Assembly (NCBI RefSeq): GCF_030272615.1
Contig: NC_081408.1
Location: 340,040,793 to 340,104,792, forward strand
Direction of reading: 5' to 3'
Length of the DNA: 64,000 nucleotides
From: Cryptomeria japonica
Lineage: Eukaryota; Streptophyta; Pinopsida; Cupressales; Cupressaceae
Shown piece after piece: positions 12,701 through 24,360 of the stretch. The position numbers and the translations under genes were made by a program. Within the stretch, counting starts at the first letter, position 1. Each line of letters opens with the position of its first letter. The notes under the pieces are model-generated. The model was given only the letters and a program-made list of their open reading frames with translations, was not told the origin of the DNA and ran no database searches.

Positions 12701-14023
12701 AAGGCCGTGAAGATGGTAAGCTAATCTCCCTTAGTCTCTCATAGGTTGAGATGGCTCCACATGTCCATCAGGCTAGCGCCTTGTTTTATTATGTTATTGT
12801 GTTATGAGGATGGCATGTGATGACACTCCACTCCTACATGTGTTTCCCCTTTATGATTTATGGTTATTCTTATTGGATGCACTTATGTCTTAATGAGTTT
12901 TATACCTCTGGGAGTTCATTCTTGTTATATTGTGTAAGTTCTTGCTTGAGAGTCTTTGTGTGGTTAGTCTCCTTGGTTTTAGGTGCCACCTTAGGTTTAG
13001 AGTGTGTGTTGGGACCTTGTGTCATCTCCTAGCATGGGGGGTGGTTCCTTTGGTTCCACATGGTCAGGAGGTTGGTGTTTTTTAGCCATTGGGATGTTCT
13101 TTTGGATTCTACTTGCATGGACATGGATTCTTCTTCATGATGTACTATGGATGTACCTTATAGCAGATTTATGTAATGGATAAGATAAAATGTATGTAAT
13201 GTAACACTTTTTGTATTTCATAGATAGAATCTTGTAGTAGAAAGAGCTATGCTCATGATGTATTTAATGTACTTATATTTGGAGATGAATTGTAGTTGGA
13301 AATTGGGATTAAGGCCTAGTTGTATTGTACTATTGTAGAGAGGTGATCTTATGAGTGATGGAAATGAATGTATTATAGTTGGAATATAATGGAATTGCAT
13401 TATGGATCAGTTGTATTATCTCATGGGATGATTAGAGGCTAGTTAGAATGTTAAATAATCTTGAAAGAGGAATGTTCATGGAGTAATAAATGAATATGTT
13501 ATAGGATGTTAAATGGATTTAGTAAACATGTATGATTCATATAGATGCATTGGTAGAAAGAAAATTATGCATATCATGGGAAGTAAGTAATGTTGTAGGT
13601 TGCATATCTCATGAGTAGATAATTATATTATGATGCAATAATGAGGGTGAAATGTATCTTTCATGTGCGTAGTATGCTATTGTGGAAATGAATTTAAGTA
13701 ATGATGCTAAAGTACTGTAGGGAAAGATTAATGATGATGTGATATTTCCGCATGCGTTAATTCATGAAATGAGTAATGATATATGTTCCTATTGGTTAAT
13801 TGATGAACAAATGTAAATAGATGTAGATGTTATGTGTTGCATTAATTGTTATTAGATGTTAATTAAAAAAAAAAGTATCTCCATTTGTATATTATTGTTT
13901 AGTTTCTTTAGGGTATTTTGGCGGGCATTACAAAACCAAATATAAAACCTCATTCCCAATGATTTGCATGCATGCATTATCAAATTGCATTATCATCCTT
14001 GCAAGAAATTTCTTAGTTTTCAT
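9404..14023 (-). pseudogene. unknown minus-strand ORF of repeat X, copy 1, split by a solo LTR
   Basis: The ATG is at 14023-14021 on the minus strand. The frame runs to 13933, is interrupted by the solo LTR 9702-13932, and resumes at 9701 to a stop at 9404. Bridging the insertion gives roughly 120 residues homologous to the ORFs at 52318-52710 and 62629-63039. Shared patches include MFNGHPxxLIKKISDLALIL and VDTIDxNLSGCHMKVRVVQH. Copy 1 lacks 42 bp (14 codons, in frame) present in the other copies. I do not recognise the family. It has no retroelement motif and could be a captured host exon. Confidence 0.4.
9702..13932 (+). repeat. 4.2-kb solo LTR inserted in repeat X
   Basis: The ends are TATAGTGTCC (originally TG) and GGGCATTACA. 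They are flanked by GAACC (9697-9701) and AAACC (13933-13937), a 5-bp target duplication with one change. The uninterrupted target is seen at 52620-52640. The same family recurs inverted at 18570-22583, where TGTAATGCCC and GGGACACTACA are the corresponding termini. No internal sequence is present, so this is a solo LTR left by LTR-LTR recombination. Open frames inside have no codon structure and are not genes. Confidence 0.85.
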
Positions 14024-14479
14024 AATAATCTATTGTATACCTTATGATGTCTCCTTCTTCTTTGAACTATCCTCTTTCTTCTTCGATAATTTTTATTCTA
14101 ATCTTGTCTTCTTCAAGAAATGTTCTTAAATCCTTTTTCCTCTTCCTTCTATTGTTTCCCCTTCATCCTTTGTTTTCTCTCCTGGCGGTAGGATTTCACT
14201 CTCTTCCCCTCCTGGTGAGATTATAGATGATTATATTGCATGGAATATGGTTCATACATGGAGACAAGGTCATGTGTCCTTTTCTCTTCCTCTTTCCTTG
14301 GGTTGAGTAAGAGTTGTCTTTGCTTGAGGTTGAGATCTTTGTTTCCTACCAATTCAAAGATGTAATAAAAAGCTTTGTCTCTACTTTCTTTTTGGCTTCT
14401 TTGGTTGTCTCACAAATTGTGAAATCCTTGTTTCCTACCTAGTAGGCTGTTATGTAAGGGTTTGGTTCTCTCCCAATTT
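13933..14479. repeat. repeat X, copy 1, second half
   Basis: It continues repeat X directly after the solo LTR and matches 52625-53170 and 62945-63490. It holds the start of the minus-strand ORF (ATG at 14023) and a pyrimidine-rich plus strand (purine-rich minus strand) upstream of it. Confidence 0.75.
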
Positions 14480-14659
14480 ACATAATCTGAACATATTAAA
14501 TATATTTATATAAAAATATTAAACATAAATATATAAAATATGTATACATTAGTATGTTTAAAAATATTATATGTATAATAACAAATAATATGTATACATG
14601 CATATTCATATTTTTATAAACATAATTTTAGGCATACTTTTATGTATAATCTAGGTATT
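14480..14659. repeat. AT-rich spacer shared with 63495-63700
   Basis: A run of alternating A/T with ATATAT and TATGTATAC steps, nearly identical to the stretch at 63495-63700. It separates repeat X from the Copia integrase fragment in both copies, but is absent from the X copy at 50661-53170. Confidence 0.7.
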
Positions 14660-15239
14660 TATTTATAAGCTATGCTTACTTCTTTGTAAATATATTTTTA
14701 TGTTTCTCAGTTTCATGGTCCTTATAAAACATGTTGAATTCTTTCAAACAAAAATCACCTTCACTGTCAGTCCTCAAACACTTAATATGTTTTCTACCGG
14801 TCTGATTTTCAACCAAGGATTTGAAATTCTTAAACTGACTTAAAACTTTAGATTTACTCATGAAGAAATACAAATATACATTCCAAGGTTATACTATAGT
14901 CATCTATAAAAGAGATAAAATAAGCAGATCTAGCTCTATTGAAGGAACATTAATAAGACCAAGCACATATGAATGAATATAATATAAAACCCTAGAAGAC
15001 TTATGATAAATATAATGAAAATAAACATTATGTTTTTTACCATAAACATGTATTGTTCACAGAAAAGAAACTTGAGATTATAGACATCAAGTCCTTAAAC
15101 AAGGCAATTATTTTTTTGTGCTCTAAGACCATTCTAACTAATGTGACCATGGCCCTAGTGCCATAACATTGTTTTGTCCTCTAGGAGCTTCATCTCTAAA
15201 GAATTTGCACCCTTAGGTATCCTAAAAGCATGGATGCCA
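14660..15239 (-). pseudogene. pol: Copia integrase N-terminal fragment (minus strand)
   Basis: Read on the minus strand from 15239, the translation passes through a GAG pre-integrase motif (LWH...GH, about 15140-15165). It then reaches an integrase core with FIDDYS (about 14925) and a block ending near GRKHIKCLRTDSEGDF (about 14750-14800). Several stops interrupt it. It loses similarity at the point where Copia integrase normally continues to the third catalytic residue, and joins an AT-rich spacer. Its upstream part resumes at 22584-23964 beyond a nested insertion. An almost identical stub lies at 63701-64000. Confidence 0.8.
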
Positions 15240-17934
15240 TGTAATGCCTACCAAAATAACCTAGAGAAATAAAACAAACTAACATACTAGAAGAGATAAT
15301 TTGTTCTTAAAACATAATGTAAAGAAACATGTAACATCATCTACTCAATATGAATTAAATATATTTAACACAATATGCACATAACAACATGAACATGTAA
15401 CATAATCACATGAGCTAATTATGCAAGCAAAATTAAACACAACTTAAATTTCACTACCATCTCCCTAGGGTATCTCAACATCATCACTTACTCTACCAAT
15501 CATAAGCAATAACAATCCACTCATTCCTAATATAACACATAACATTTCCATTATCATTATTCTGTGGACATATGCAGTTTCCTTAATACCTTTCTAGATT
15601 GATATGCAATCACCTTATCATCAATCTAATACGATATGCAACTCAAAACAATGCAATCTAATCCATTTCCCAATTAAGGTGCATTTTAAGAACCAATATT
15701 AAATGTTCCAAATCCCTTAACCATGCATATGTTCTATGATCCCTTCCTTCTCTACCATGATTACTAATAGAAAAATGAGATAATCTCAACACCATTTATT
15801 TTCTTAGCATTTAAATTATCATAATATAGCCAAGATACCAAAGATACATACACATTCTATTAACATGATTCTATTTCAATTCAACTACAAGATACATTAC
15901 CATAAATCTCAGTGTCCTCTAAATGAAACATAAGTCTAGTCCTAAGATATAATATAAACCACTACCTATACATAACCAATATATCAGGAGCATAGATATT
16001 TTACTACATGTTTCCAATTACAAATTTTACATGATAATCACAACACAAGTGCCATCATATCAAATATATCCATCTGCAACAATAATCATCCATAAGATGC
16101 AATGATAGAAGAACCACATCCATGAGTGAATAATTCAATGAAGACATCCCAATGGAAGAAGGTATCAACCACCCAACCATCTAGAATGAAAGGAACCATC
16201 CCCCATGCTAGAAGATGAAACAAGGTCCCAACATACACTCTAGACCTAGGGTAACTCATAACAATCAAAGAGAATTCAACAACTCAATAACCGCAACAAC
16301 AAAAATCATTTAAGCCAATCACAAGAGAATTCACAATAGAAACTCCCAAAGGCAAGACAACAAGCAAATGCATAGTTACATATCATGGACAAGGAGACAT
16401 GTAGGAGTGGAGTGTCATCTCATGATATCCTCCAAATAGAAGGTACTACCATGAAAACATGTCTCAGCATGCTATCGGCATATAGAAGGCATAACCCTTA
16501 TAGACATGTGGAGCCATCTCAACCTATGAGAGATTTAAGGGAGATTGACTTGTCATCACAATGGCCTTCCCAAGCATATCCTGAAACATCCTCCCTATGA
16601 TCAAGTCTTTTGGCTCACATCCATTATTATCATGATTACGTGAATCCTATTTACCCATCCCATATAATTAATTATTAATTTTATCACTTGTTTACAATAA
16701 GGAAAAGTTTCAATATGCCCTAGTGGTCTAGATTCTAAGCATCCTTACTAGGAACCTCCTAGCAGCCTATCTCACATGACCCTAGTCATCACATGAAAGA
16801 CCACTCCCCCTATCATCCTCCAAAACAATAACAAGAAAGAGGCTCAATGCAACATCCAAAAAATGTCCATAATACATAAACATGCAACCTAATGCCAACA
16901 ATGCAAAGACAAGAGCCTCATAACAAAATAATAAATCACTAGCCAATATCATAAGATACTGAACTCTTCTATAAGCATAAATGAAACCTCTACAACAATG
17001 CTCATCAAGTTGCTGGAGTAAGGTAAATAGCATAAACTCAACATCATGGCATATTGACAAGTTGAAGCTAACATACAACCTCTATGAGAAGACATATCAC
17101 TTGCCGGAGCATAAAACATCAATGAATAACCAAATCTAAAAAATTCTCAATACTAGAAAACATAAGGAAACCTCAATACAAGCCTCTAGTATCAGAACTA
17201 ATTTAGAAAAGTCAGCCCAAAAGACTAACCAACAAAAACACAAAAAAAATAAAGCAAAAATCTAGAAAAAATCTAGAAAACTATGATGGAAAAGCCATAT
17301 AACAATTTTGAAAATAAAATGACATAGACAACATTAAGACCCAAAAATACACTCAGTAGAGTCCCCCAGACTAAGGAAAATGAATGAAATAAATGGGTTA
17401 ACAAATCATGAGCTAAAATGAAAGATTTCTCAAAAACACCATTCATGGCTTCCTGGAAAACAAATCACAGAGAGAGTTAGAGTCAAATACCAAACTCAAA
17501 AACACTCTCAAAAGAATCAAAATATCAAATAAGGCTAAAGGATTAAGTCCCAAGCCCAATAAACTAACAAAACAAAAGAACAAGGATTCTATAGAAATAT
17601 GCATCCGACAATGCTCAATTGCAAAAATTCATAGAAAGGAAAATAAACACACCTGGATTTCACAAATGCCAAAAGGGATCTCAAGAAAAAATCCAAAACT
17701 CATATTTAAAATAGAAAACATCATACAGAGAACCTTTAACACCAAATCCCAATATTCCCAGTGTCGACCATTCCCGACAATGCACACAACCAATAGAAAA
17801 TATATATTTTCCCCATCTATAGTTTAAACCCTATAATAAAAATCATATGAAATAAATTAAACCTTTAACTATATAAATAATTAGTTATCCCAAACTACCT
17901 GTATGCAATCTTTTTTGCAAACACAGAGCATGCA
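15240..17934 (-). repeat. truncated 3' LTR of the 4-kb-LTR element
   Basis: It is homologous to 18570-21190 over its whole length, e.g. the shared block ATGTGCATATTGTG as read on the minus strand. It retains the terminal GGGCATTACA-type end (minus strand). The first ~1.3 kb of the LTR is missing and replaced by the gag stub. Confidence 0.8.
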
Positions 17935-18122
17935 AAATCATGAAGATGCATAATCGCACACCTCTCTTTAGTGTTACTACCATACGGATGCATAGGAAAA
18001 CACCTACCCAATTCCAATAGCCAAGTCTCTGACTCCATGCCACTACTAGAACCATCAAAAGTAGGAGGACGTGACCTCAAAATATGTCTCATATGACTAT
18101 CTACATTTGCCTCCTGGTCCAC
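17935..18122 (-). pseudogene. gag: gag N-terminal stub fused into LTR
   Basis: The minus-strand ATG at 18122 opens about 63 gag-like codons. The patch RPPTFDGSSSGMESETWLLE is typical of the N-terminal part of plant Gypsy gag. It is followed by a Cys/His-poor segment ending in LHDFA, and the frame then passes straight into LTR-derived sequence and stops at 17895. The join lies in a short shared CATGCTC-like tract, so a microhomology deletion is likely. Full-length gag would run several hundred residues, so this product cannot form a capsid. Confidence 0.7.
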
Positions 18123-18553
18123 CTCAACTCTTCTTCACCTAGGAGAATGGGAACTCTCTCTCTTGATAATTAGAATGACGAGACTCCTCCTACTGATTCT
18201 CCTCCTATCTCGGCCATAAGCGACCAAGAAGCTCCCAAATTACGTTCACCAACAATGAAACCACATCACCGCAATGTTGATTCTACGTCTGCTGCCACTC
18301 CTCATGACATTGGACTTTTCAAAAACCTTAGGATGAGGATTCAATTGAGTACCCATGTGACCAACACGACCATGACCTCTACCTCTAGAAGGAATCTTGT
18401 CTAACCAAGACACAAAAAATGCTATAATCTATCATCTAGGGTGACTAAAAGAAGAAGATAACAAGCACGGATATACCTATGGTCTATCCCATGCTAACAT
18501 TATATCATACACAATAAGTTCAAATAAAACCAAAGTACCCAGTGTATGAACAT
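18123..18553 (-). other. 5' leader of the 4-kb-LTR element
   Basis: The stretch between the primer-binding site and the gag ATG, on the minus strand. No convincing ORF. Confidence 0.5.
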
Positions 18554-18567
18554 GGGCTCTCATACCA
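18554..18567 (-). other. primer-binding site, initiator-tRNA-Met type
   Basis: The minus strand reads TGGTATGAGAGCCC, two to three bases inside the LTR end. It differs by one base from the standard TGGTATCAGAGCC complement of plant initiator tRNA-Met. Confidence 0.8.
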
Positions 18568-18569
18568 TA

Positions 18570-21500
18570 TGTAATGCCCACCAAAATACCCTAGAGAATT
18601 AAAGAAAAATAACATACTAGAAGAGATAATAATTTTTCTTAAAAACATCATCTAAGAAATATTTAACATCATCTACTCAATATAAATTAAATAACTTTAA
18701 CATAATATGCACATAGCAACATGAACATGAAACATAATCACATGAGCTAATTACACAAGCAGAAATAAACACAACTTAAACTTCACTACCATCTCCATAG
18801 GGTATCTCATTGACATCACTTACTCTACCAATCATAAGAAATAACAACTCACTCATTCCTAACAAAAACACATAAAATTTCCATTATCATTATTCCATGC
18901 ACATATGCCATTTCCTTAATACCTTTCTAGCTTGATATGAAATCACTTTATCATCCATCTAATATGATATGCAGACTCAAAATAATTTAAACTAATCCAT
19001 TTCCCATTAAGGTTCATTTTAAGCACCAATACCAAATGTTCCAAATCCCTTAAACAAACATATGCTATATGATCTCTTCATTCTGTACCATGATTACTAA
19101 TAAAAATATGAGATAATCTCAAAATCATTTCTTTTCTTAGCATTTAAATCATCATAATATAACCAAGATACTAAAGATACATCCACATTCTATTAACATG
19201 ATTCTATTTCAATTCAACTACAAGTTACATTACCATTCATCTCGTTATCCTATTAACAAATCATGTCAATTTCTAAGATAATATCAACCACTACCTATAC
19301 ATAACAAGTATATCAAGAGGATAACTCTTTTACTACATGTTTCCAAGCCATGATATCAAATACATCCATCTACAACTACAATCATCCATAAGCTACAATG
19401 ATATAGTAACCACATCCATGCATGAAGAATACAATGAAGACATCCCAATGGAAGAAGACATCAACCACCTTAACATGTGGAACCAAAGGAACCACCCTCA
19501 GTGCTATGAGATGACACAAGGTCCCAACGTACCTTCTAGACATATGCAGACTCCTAACAACCAAAGAGAATTCAAAAACATAATAATCCCAACAACATAT
19601 AAGCATAAGCCAATCACAAGACAATTTACAATAGAAACTCCTAGAGGCGAGCCAACAACCAAATGCATAGATACATATCATGGACCGTGACACATGTAGG
19701 AGTGGAGTATCACCACATGATATCCTCCAAATAGAAGGTACTACCCCGAAAACATGTCTTTGCATGCTATCCTAATATAGAAGGCATAACCCTGATAGAC
19801 ATGTGGAGTCAAGTCAACTTATGAGATATTCAAGCAAGATTGACTTGCCATCACAATGGCCTTCCCAAAATTATCATAATACATCCTCCCTAGATTCAAG
19901 TCTTTAGGCTCACATCCATTATATCTTGATTACATGAATCCTATTTAACCATCCCATCTAGTTAATTATTAATGTCATCACTTGTTTACAATAAGGAAAA
20001 CTTTCAATGTGCCTTGGTGGTCTAGACTCTAAGCATCCTTACTAGAAACCTCCTAGCAGGCTATCTCTGATGACCCCGATCATTACATGAAATCCCACTC
20101 CCATTATCATGCTTCAAAATAATTACAACAAAGGGGCTCAATGCAAAATCCAAAAAGGATCCATAATACATATACATGCAACCAAGTGGCAACAATTCAA
20201 AGACAAGAGCCTCCTAACAAAATAATAAATCACTAGCCAATATCATAAGGCACTCAAATCTGCCATAAGTATAAATCAAACATCTAGAGAAAGGCTCATC
20301 AACTTGATGGAGAAAGGGCAATAACACAAACTCAACATCATGAAATATCAACAAGTTGTAGCTAATATACAACCTCTACTACAAGGCATATCACTTGTCG
20401 CAGCATAAAATATCATTAAATAACCAAATCTGAAAATACTCAATACTGGAAAACACCAGGAAACCATAATACAAGCTTTTGGTATTAAAACAGATTTGGA
20501 AAAGTTAGCTGAGAGGACTAATCAGCAAAAAACCATGAAAATTATAAAAAACTCTGACAGAAATGCCAAATTATGATTTTGAAAATAAAATCACATAGAC
20601 AATATTAAGGCCCAAAATTTCACTTAGTAGAGTCACCCAGACTAGGGAAATTAATGAAATAAATAGATTAACATATCATAAGCTAAAATGAAAGATTTCT
20701 CAAAACAATCATTCATGGCTTCCTAAAAAAAAATTGGAGAGACTCAAATACTAAAATCGAAAACACTCTCAAAAGAATCAAAATCTCAAACAAGGCTAAA
20801 GGATTAAGTCCCAAACCCAATAAACTGACAGAACAAAGGAACAAGGCTTCTGCAAAAATATGCATACAACAATGTCTGACTGCTTAAATTCATAGAAACA
20901 CAAATAAACACACCTGGATTTCACAAATGCCAAAAGGGATCTGAAGGCAAAATCCAAAACTTGGATTTAAAATATAAAACATTTTACAGATAACCCTCAA
21001 CACCAAATTCCAATATTCCCAGTGTCGGCCATTCCCGACAATGCACACAACCAATAGCAATATTGTATTTTCCCCAGCTATAGTTTAAACCTTATAATAT
21101 AAATCACATAAAATAAATCAAACCTTTAAATATACAAATAATTATTTATCCCAACATACCTACACACAATATTTTCTGCAAACACAGAGCATACAATTTT
21201 TGAAAAATAAAATCTACACTGAAGAATTCTTCGACTTGGATAATAAAAGAAATGGAAATGAAAACTTGTTAAAGTGCAATCCAAACCAAGCAAGCCCAAA
21301 GCCAAAATCTTCAGCTCCAATCTTCAATCAAAATCCCCAAACTTGCCAAGAAATATTCTCAAAGGCAATCCAACAAAATGCATAGGTTGTCGAATAAAAA
21401 TAAATTCATTCAAAAACCCATCCTTCCAACCAACCAGTCAAAATATTAAAAAATCATATAAAACCTACCAACCCAAAATTTTAATATATTTTATTTCCCA

Positions 21501-22583
21501 AAGAATATTAGCCAATAGTAAATAAGGGTAGTTAAGAAAAGTATATTAAATCTTATTTACCATGCAATAAGAGAATATAATAAAATAATAAACCAATGAA
21601 TAAATAATAATCATGCCCCAATAAAATAAGAGCCATAAATAAAATATAAACCATAATTAAATAAAATCTCAATAAATAAATAATAAATAAACAATTAACA
21701 ATAATACATTAAACAGTAAATATCAAATAAATAATTAAATCAATAAAATAATAAAATAATAAATAAATATAAAATACTAATCCAGAACCTCCAATAAAAT
21801 AATAAATCACTCAACAAAAATAAATCAAATTAAACCATAATAATGATAATAATAATCCACCAATTAATTAATCATTAATGAACAATATAATCAAGCATTA
21901 ATTAATTGAATAAATAATCAAATACTCAGAAAACACCAACTGACCACAACTCAAGTTACTAACATGGCAAATCACGTCAAGACATCTGACAACCAAGGTA
22001 GACAACTTAAGCCTGGAGTGTATAAAGGGAACTCATGCCGTTTCTGACAACTTGCCATTGGGATTAAGACACACTCAAACCTGTGGAACTAGGTGGACTC
22101 GATGTCTGGTACCTGCAATCTTGCATCCATTAATCCAGTATACAACATATACAATAATACATCATAAGTAAACAAATAAGTGATAAAGAATCTAAACGCC
22201 ACATCATTCTTGCAATGAGTGACATGACATCTTCCCTATCAAGAATCCATTCATAGAACAATAATGTCAAATCATTGCATATAATTGGGAAATAGGGTTA
22301 TCAAAATCACAATGCCATCAAATCCTAAAATCAATATAATCCATCTAGCATAGAAATACATGTAAAGTCCATCAAATATAAGTCCATCATATATCATGAT
22401 CATCAATAAGAGGTATCATCATCGACATAGTCATCAAATATCATATGTCCATATAATTCCTACCATCATAAAAAAATTTGAAATACAAATAGACTCATAG
22501 TCGTAATCCCAAAACATGATATAGAAGTCTAGATAAGTCTATCCATGCATAAGTCGAAATCCAAGTCGAGGAGGGACACTACA
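18570..22583 (-). repeat. 5' LTR of the 4-kb-LTR element
   Basis: On the minus strand it starts TGTAGTGTCC and ends GGGCATTACA, 4,014 bp. The same family forms the 4,231-bp solo LTR at 9702-13932. It is non-coding. Around 21540-21910 it has AATAAATAA-type low-complexity tracts, matching the TTTATTTAATATTT tracts near 10500-10800 of the forward copy. Confidence 0.85.
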
Positions 22584-23952
22584 CATTAGATGTAGATAGA
22601 ACAAAATTCATTTCTACCTTAATCTGATGGTGAGGATGAAGAATCCAAAGCCCTTTTCCTCAATTTCATAGATACACTATTGTACTAAGTTGTGCATGCA
22701 TGTAGCTTATACAAGGTTCCACTCTAAACACCCTTATCAGGAACCATAGCTCTTCTTTTTATCTTTCATTTGCCACTTGAGAAAATAACCTACACACCCA
22801 TAAAACTCATCTTTCTAACTAAAAGTAGGTTTCTTGTGAAACTAGGGATGTGCAGAACACTATCAACCCCTTTCACTATACCATAAGGGAATAGATTTTG
22901 ACTCTTCCAAGACCAATAAACTTAAAGTGAGAGTCATCACCTAGATATACCTTCCCACCATGAAACTCTTCATAGTTAAAGAACCAACCTCTATGAGAGT
23001 TCATGTTGAAAGTGGCTCTTGAACCTATCAACTAGACAAATATTTATACATGCATTTTCAAGACCTCGACAAAAGAATCTACTTAATCTTAATAGGATTT
23101 TTGAAAGTTAGAATCTGAGAAATCCATTTTCCCTTTATTTTTCTTCTCCTCCTTTCACTCTTTATGGAAATGACCAATTTTTCCATATTTCCAATATTGC
23201 ACCTTAGAATTTCAACTAGGAGCCTTAGATCTCCCTAGATACTTTCATTTACCCTTCTTATTGTTCTTCTTGCCTTTCTCCATTGTTGTACCATGAGAAA
23301 CTAGGTCCTCCTTAACAATCTCAGAAGATTTCCTTCACATCTCTTCAAATAACAACAAAGCATCGACATCCTCCATCTTTCAAGTGTTTGTTTTGCTTCC
23401 AATGACCATTACAAGGTGATCCCATGAGTTTGGAAAAGGACAAAATAGAATCATACATTTTTCTTGCTCATCAATATTAATATCAAGAAAACCTATTTGG
23501 GAAAATAGCGTGTCGAATGTGTGATCTACAATGGATCCTCCTTCTTCCATCTTCAAAGAATACAATGTCTTTCATCACAATACTTTGTATACCAAGAATT
23601 TCCTTTAAATAATATTACCAAGCTTCTTCCAATCATCAACTAGAGTCATCTCTTCATGGACATTCAGAAGCACAAAATTAGCTCGACAAAATCTTATCAA
23701 CCCCTTGGATTTCTCATGCATTGTATCGCACACATCCTGTGGTGTAGCTTAGGGTTTTTTTAGAGAAACTACAACCCATATATCTCTATCTATGATCATT
23801 TTCTCCATTTTGAGTTTCTACAACTCAAAATTGTTACCAAGTAACTTCATCTCTATTCTACTCGATGTGCTTGGAACTCTAAAACTGCAACAAGGTTTTG
23901 AGATCTTTGTTTGCATAATTACCACTAAAACTAGGTTAAAATTTTTGGTTTT
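22584..23952 (-). pseudogene. gag: Copia gag-protease region (minus strand), decayed
   Basis: Minus-strand translation shows a UBN2-type Copia gag block at about 23565-23380 (KMEEGGSIVDHTFDTLFSQI ... WDHLVMVIGS). Next comes a Lys/Ser-rich stretch, then a decayed zinc knuckle near 23190 in which the Cys positions have become Tyr (YWKYGKIGHFHKE). A protease relic follows near 23010-22920, with LVGSRATF where LVDSGASF is expected and downstream GGKVYLGDDSH. Several stops and frame changes are present. The frame should continue into integrase but is cut at 22584 by the nested element and resumes at 15239. Confidence 0.8.
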
Positions 23953-23964
23953 GATTTTATACCA
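23953..23964 (-). other. degenerate primer-binding site of the minus-strand Copia relic
   Basis: The minus strand reads TGGTATAAAATC, a decayed version of TGGTATCAGAGC for initiator tRNA-Met, two bases inside the LTR end at 23967. Confidence 0.6.
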
Positions 23965-23966
23965 AT

Positions 23967-24360
23967 TGAAAGGAAGCAATGTATGGAATAATTATTCAAA
24001 ATGATAAATCTAACATGAGAGTTAATGCAAAAATTTCTTACAAACCCTTTAATTGCTAGAAATTAGATAAACACATACAAATTCAAATTTAAACAAATAA
24101 AACTATAATACTGGATTTTTGTGGGAAAACCCTTTTGGGAAAAAACCCACACTGCAAAAGCTATAGCTCAATTTTATTATCAACAACAAACAACAATTGA
24201 AATACAATGCACAAAGCCAATGCTCTTCAAGAGTTTTTACAACAACATCAAAATCTAGATATTTTTTGCCATATAATAGCTTCTTAGAAGATTTCCAACC
24301 TACATTACAAAATAGAAGAAGAATAATTTTTTTTATAGAGCTCAAAACAAGTGGAAAGTG
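23967..24360 (-). repeat. 5' LTR (3' part) of the minus-strand Copia relic
   Basis: The minus-strand CA end at 23967 abuts the PBS. Inside the LTR at 24121-24150, GTGGG/CCCAC and CCC-TTTT-GGG can pair as nested stems. This is the GTGGGTTTTTCCC-type block common near the R/U5 region of plant Copia LTRs. I could not place the outer (TG) end; the upper limit given is arbitrary. Confidence 0.5.

Larger units (their letters stand above)
15240..22583 (-). mobile_element. 4-kb-LTR Gypsy-type element, minus strand, internally deleted
   Basis: On the minus strand the element reads: complete 5' LTR (22583-18570), PBS, leader, gag stub, then the 3' part of the second LTR (17934-15240). It lies between the protease and integrase parts of a minus-strand Copia relic, so it inserted there. 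No clear 5-bp target duplication remains (flanks TAATG and TGGCA as read on the minus strand). RT and integrase are absent. The truncated second LTR and fused gag indicate one large deletion. Confidence 0.8.
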
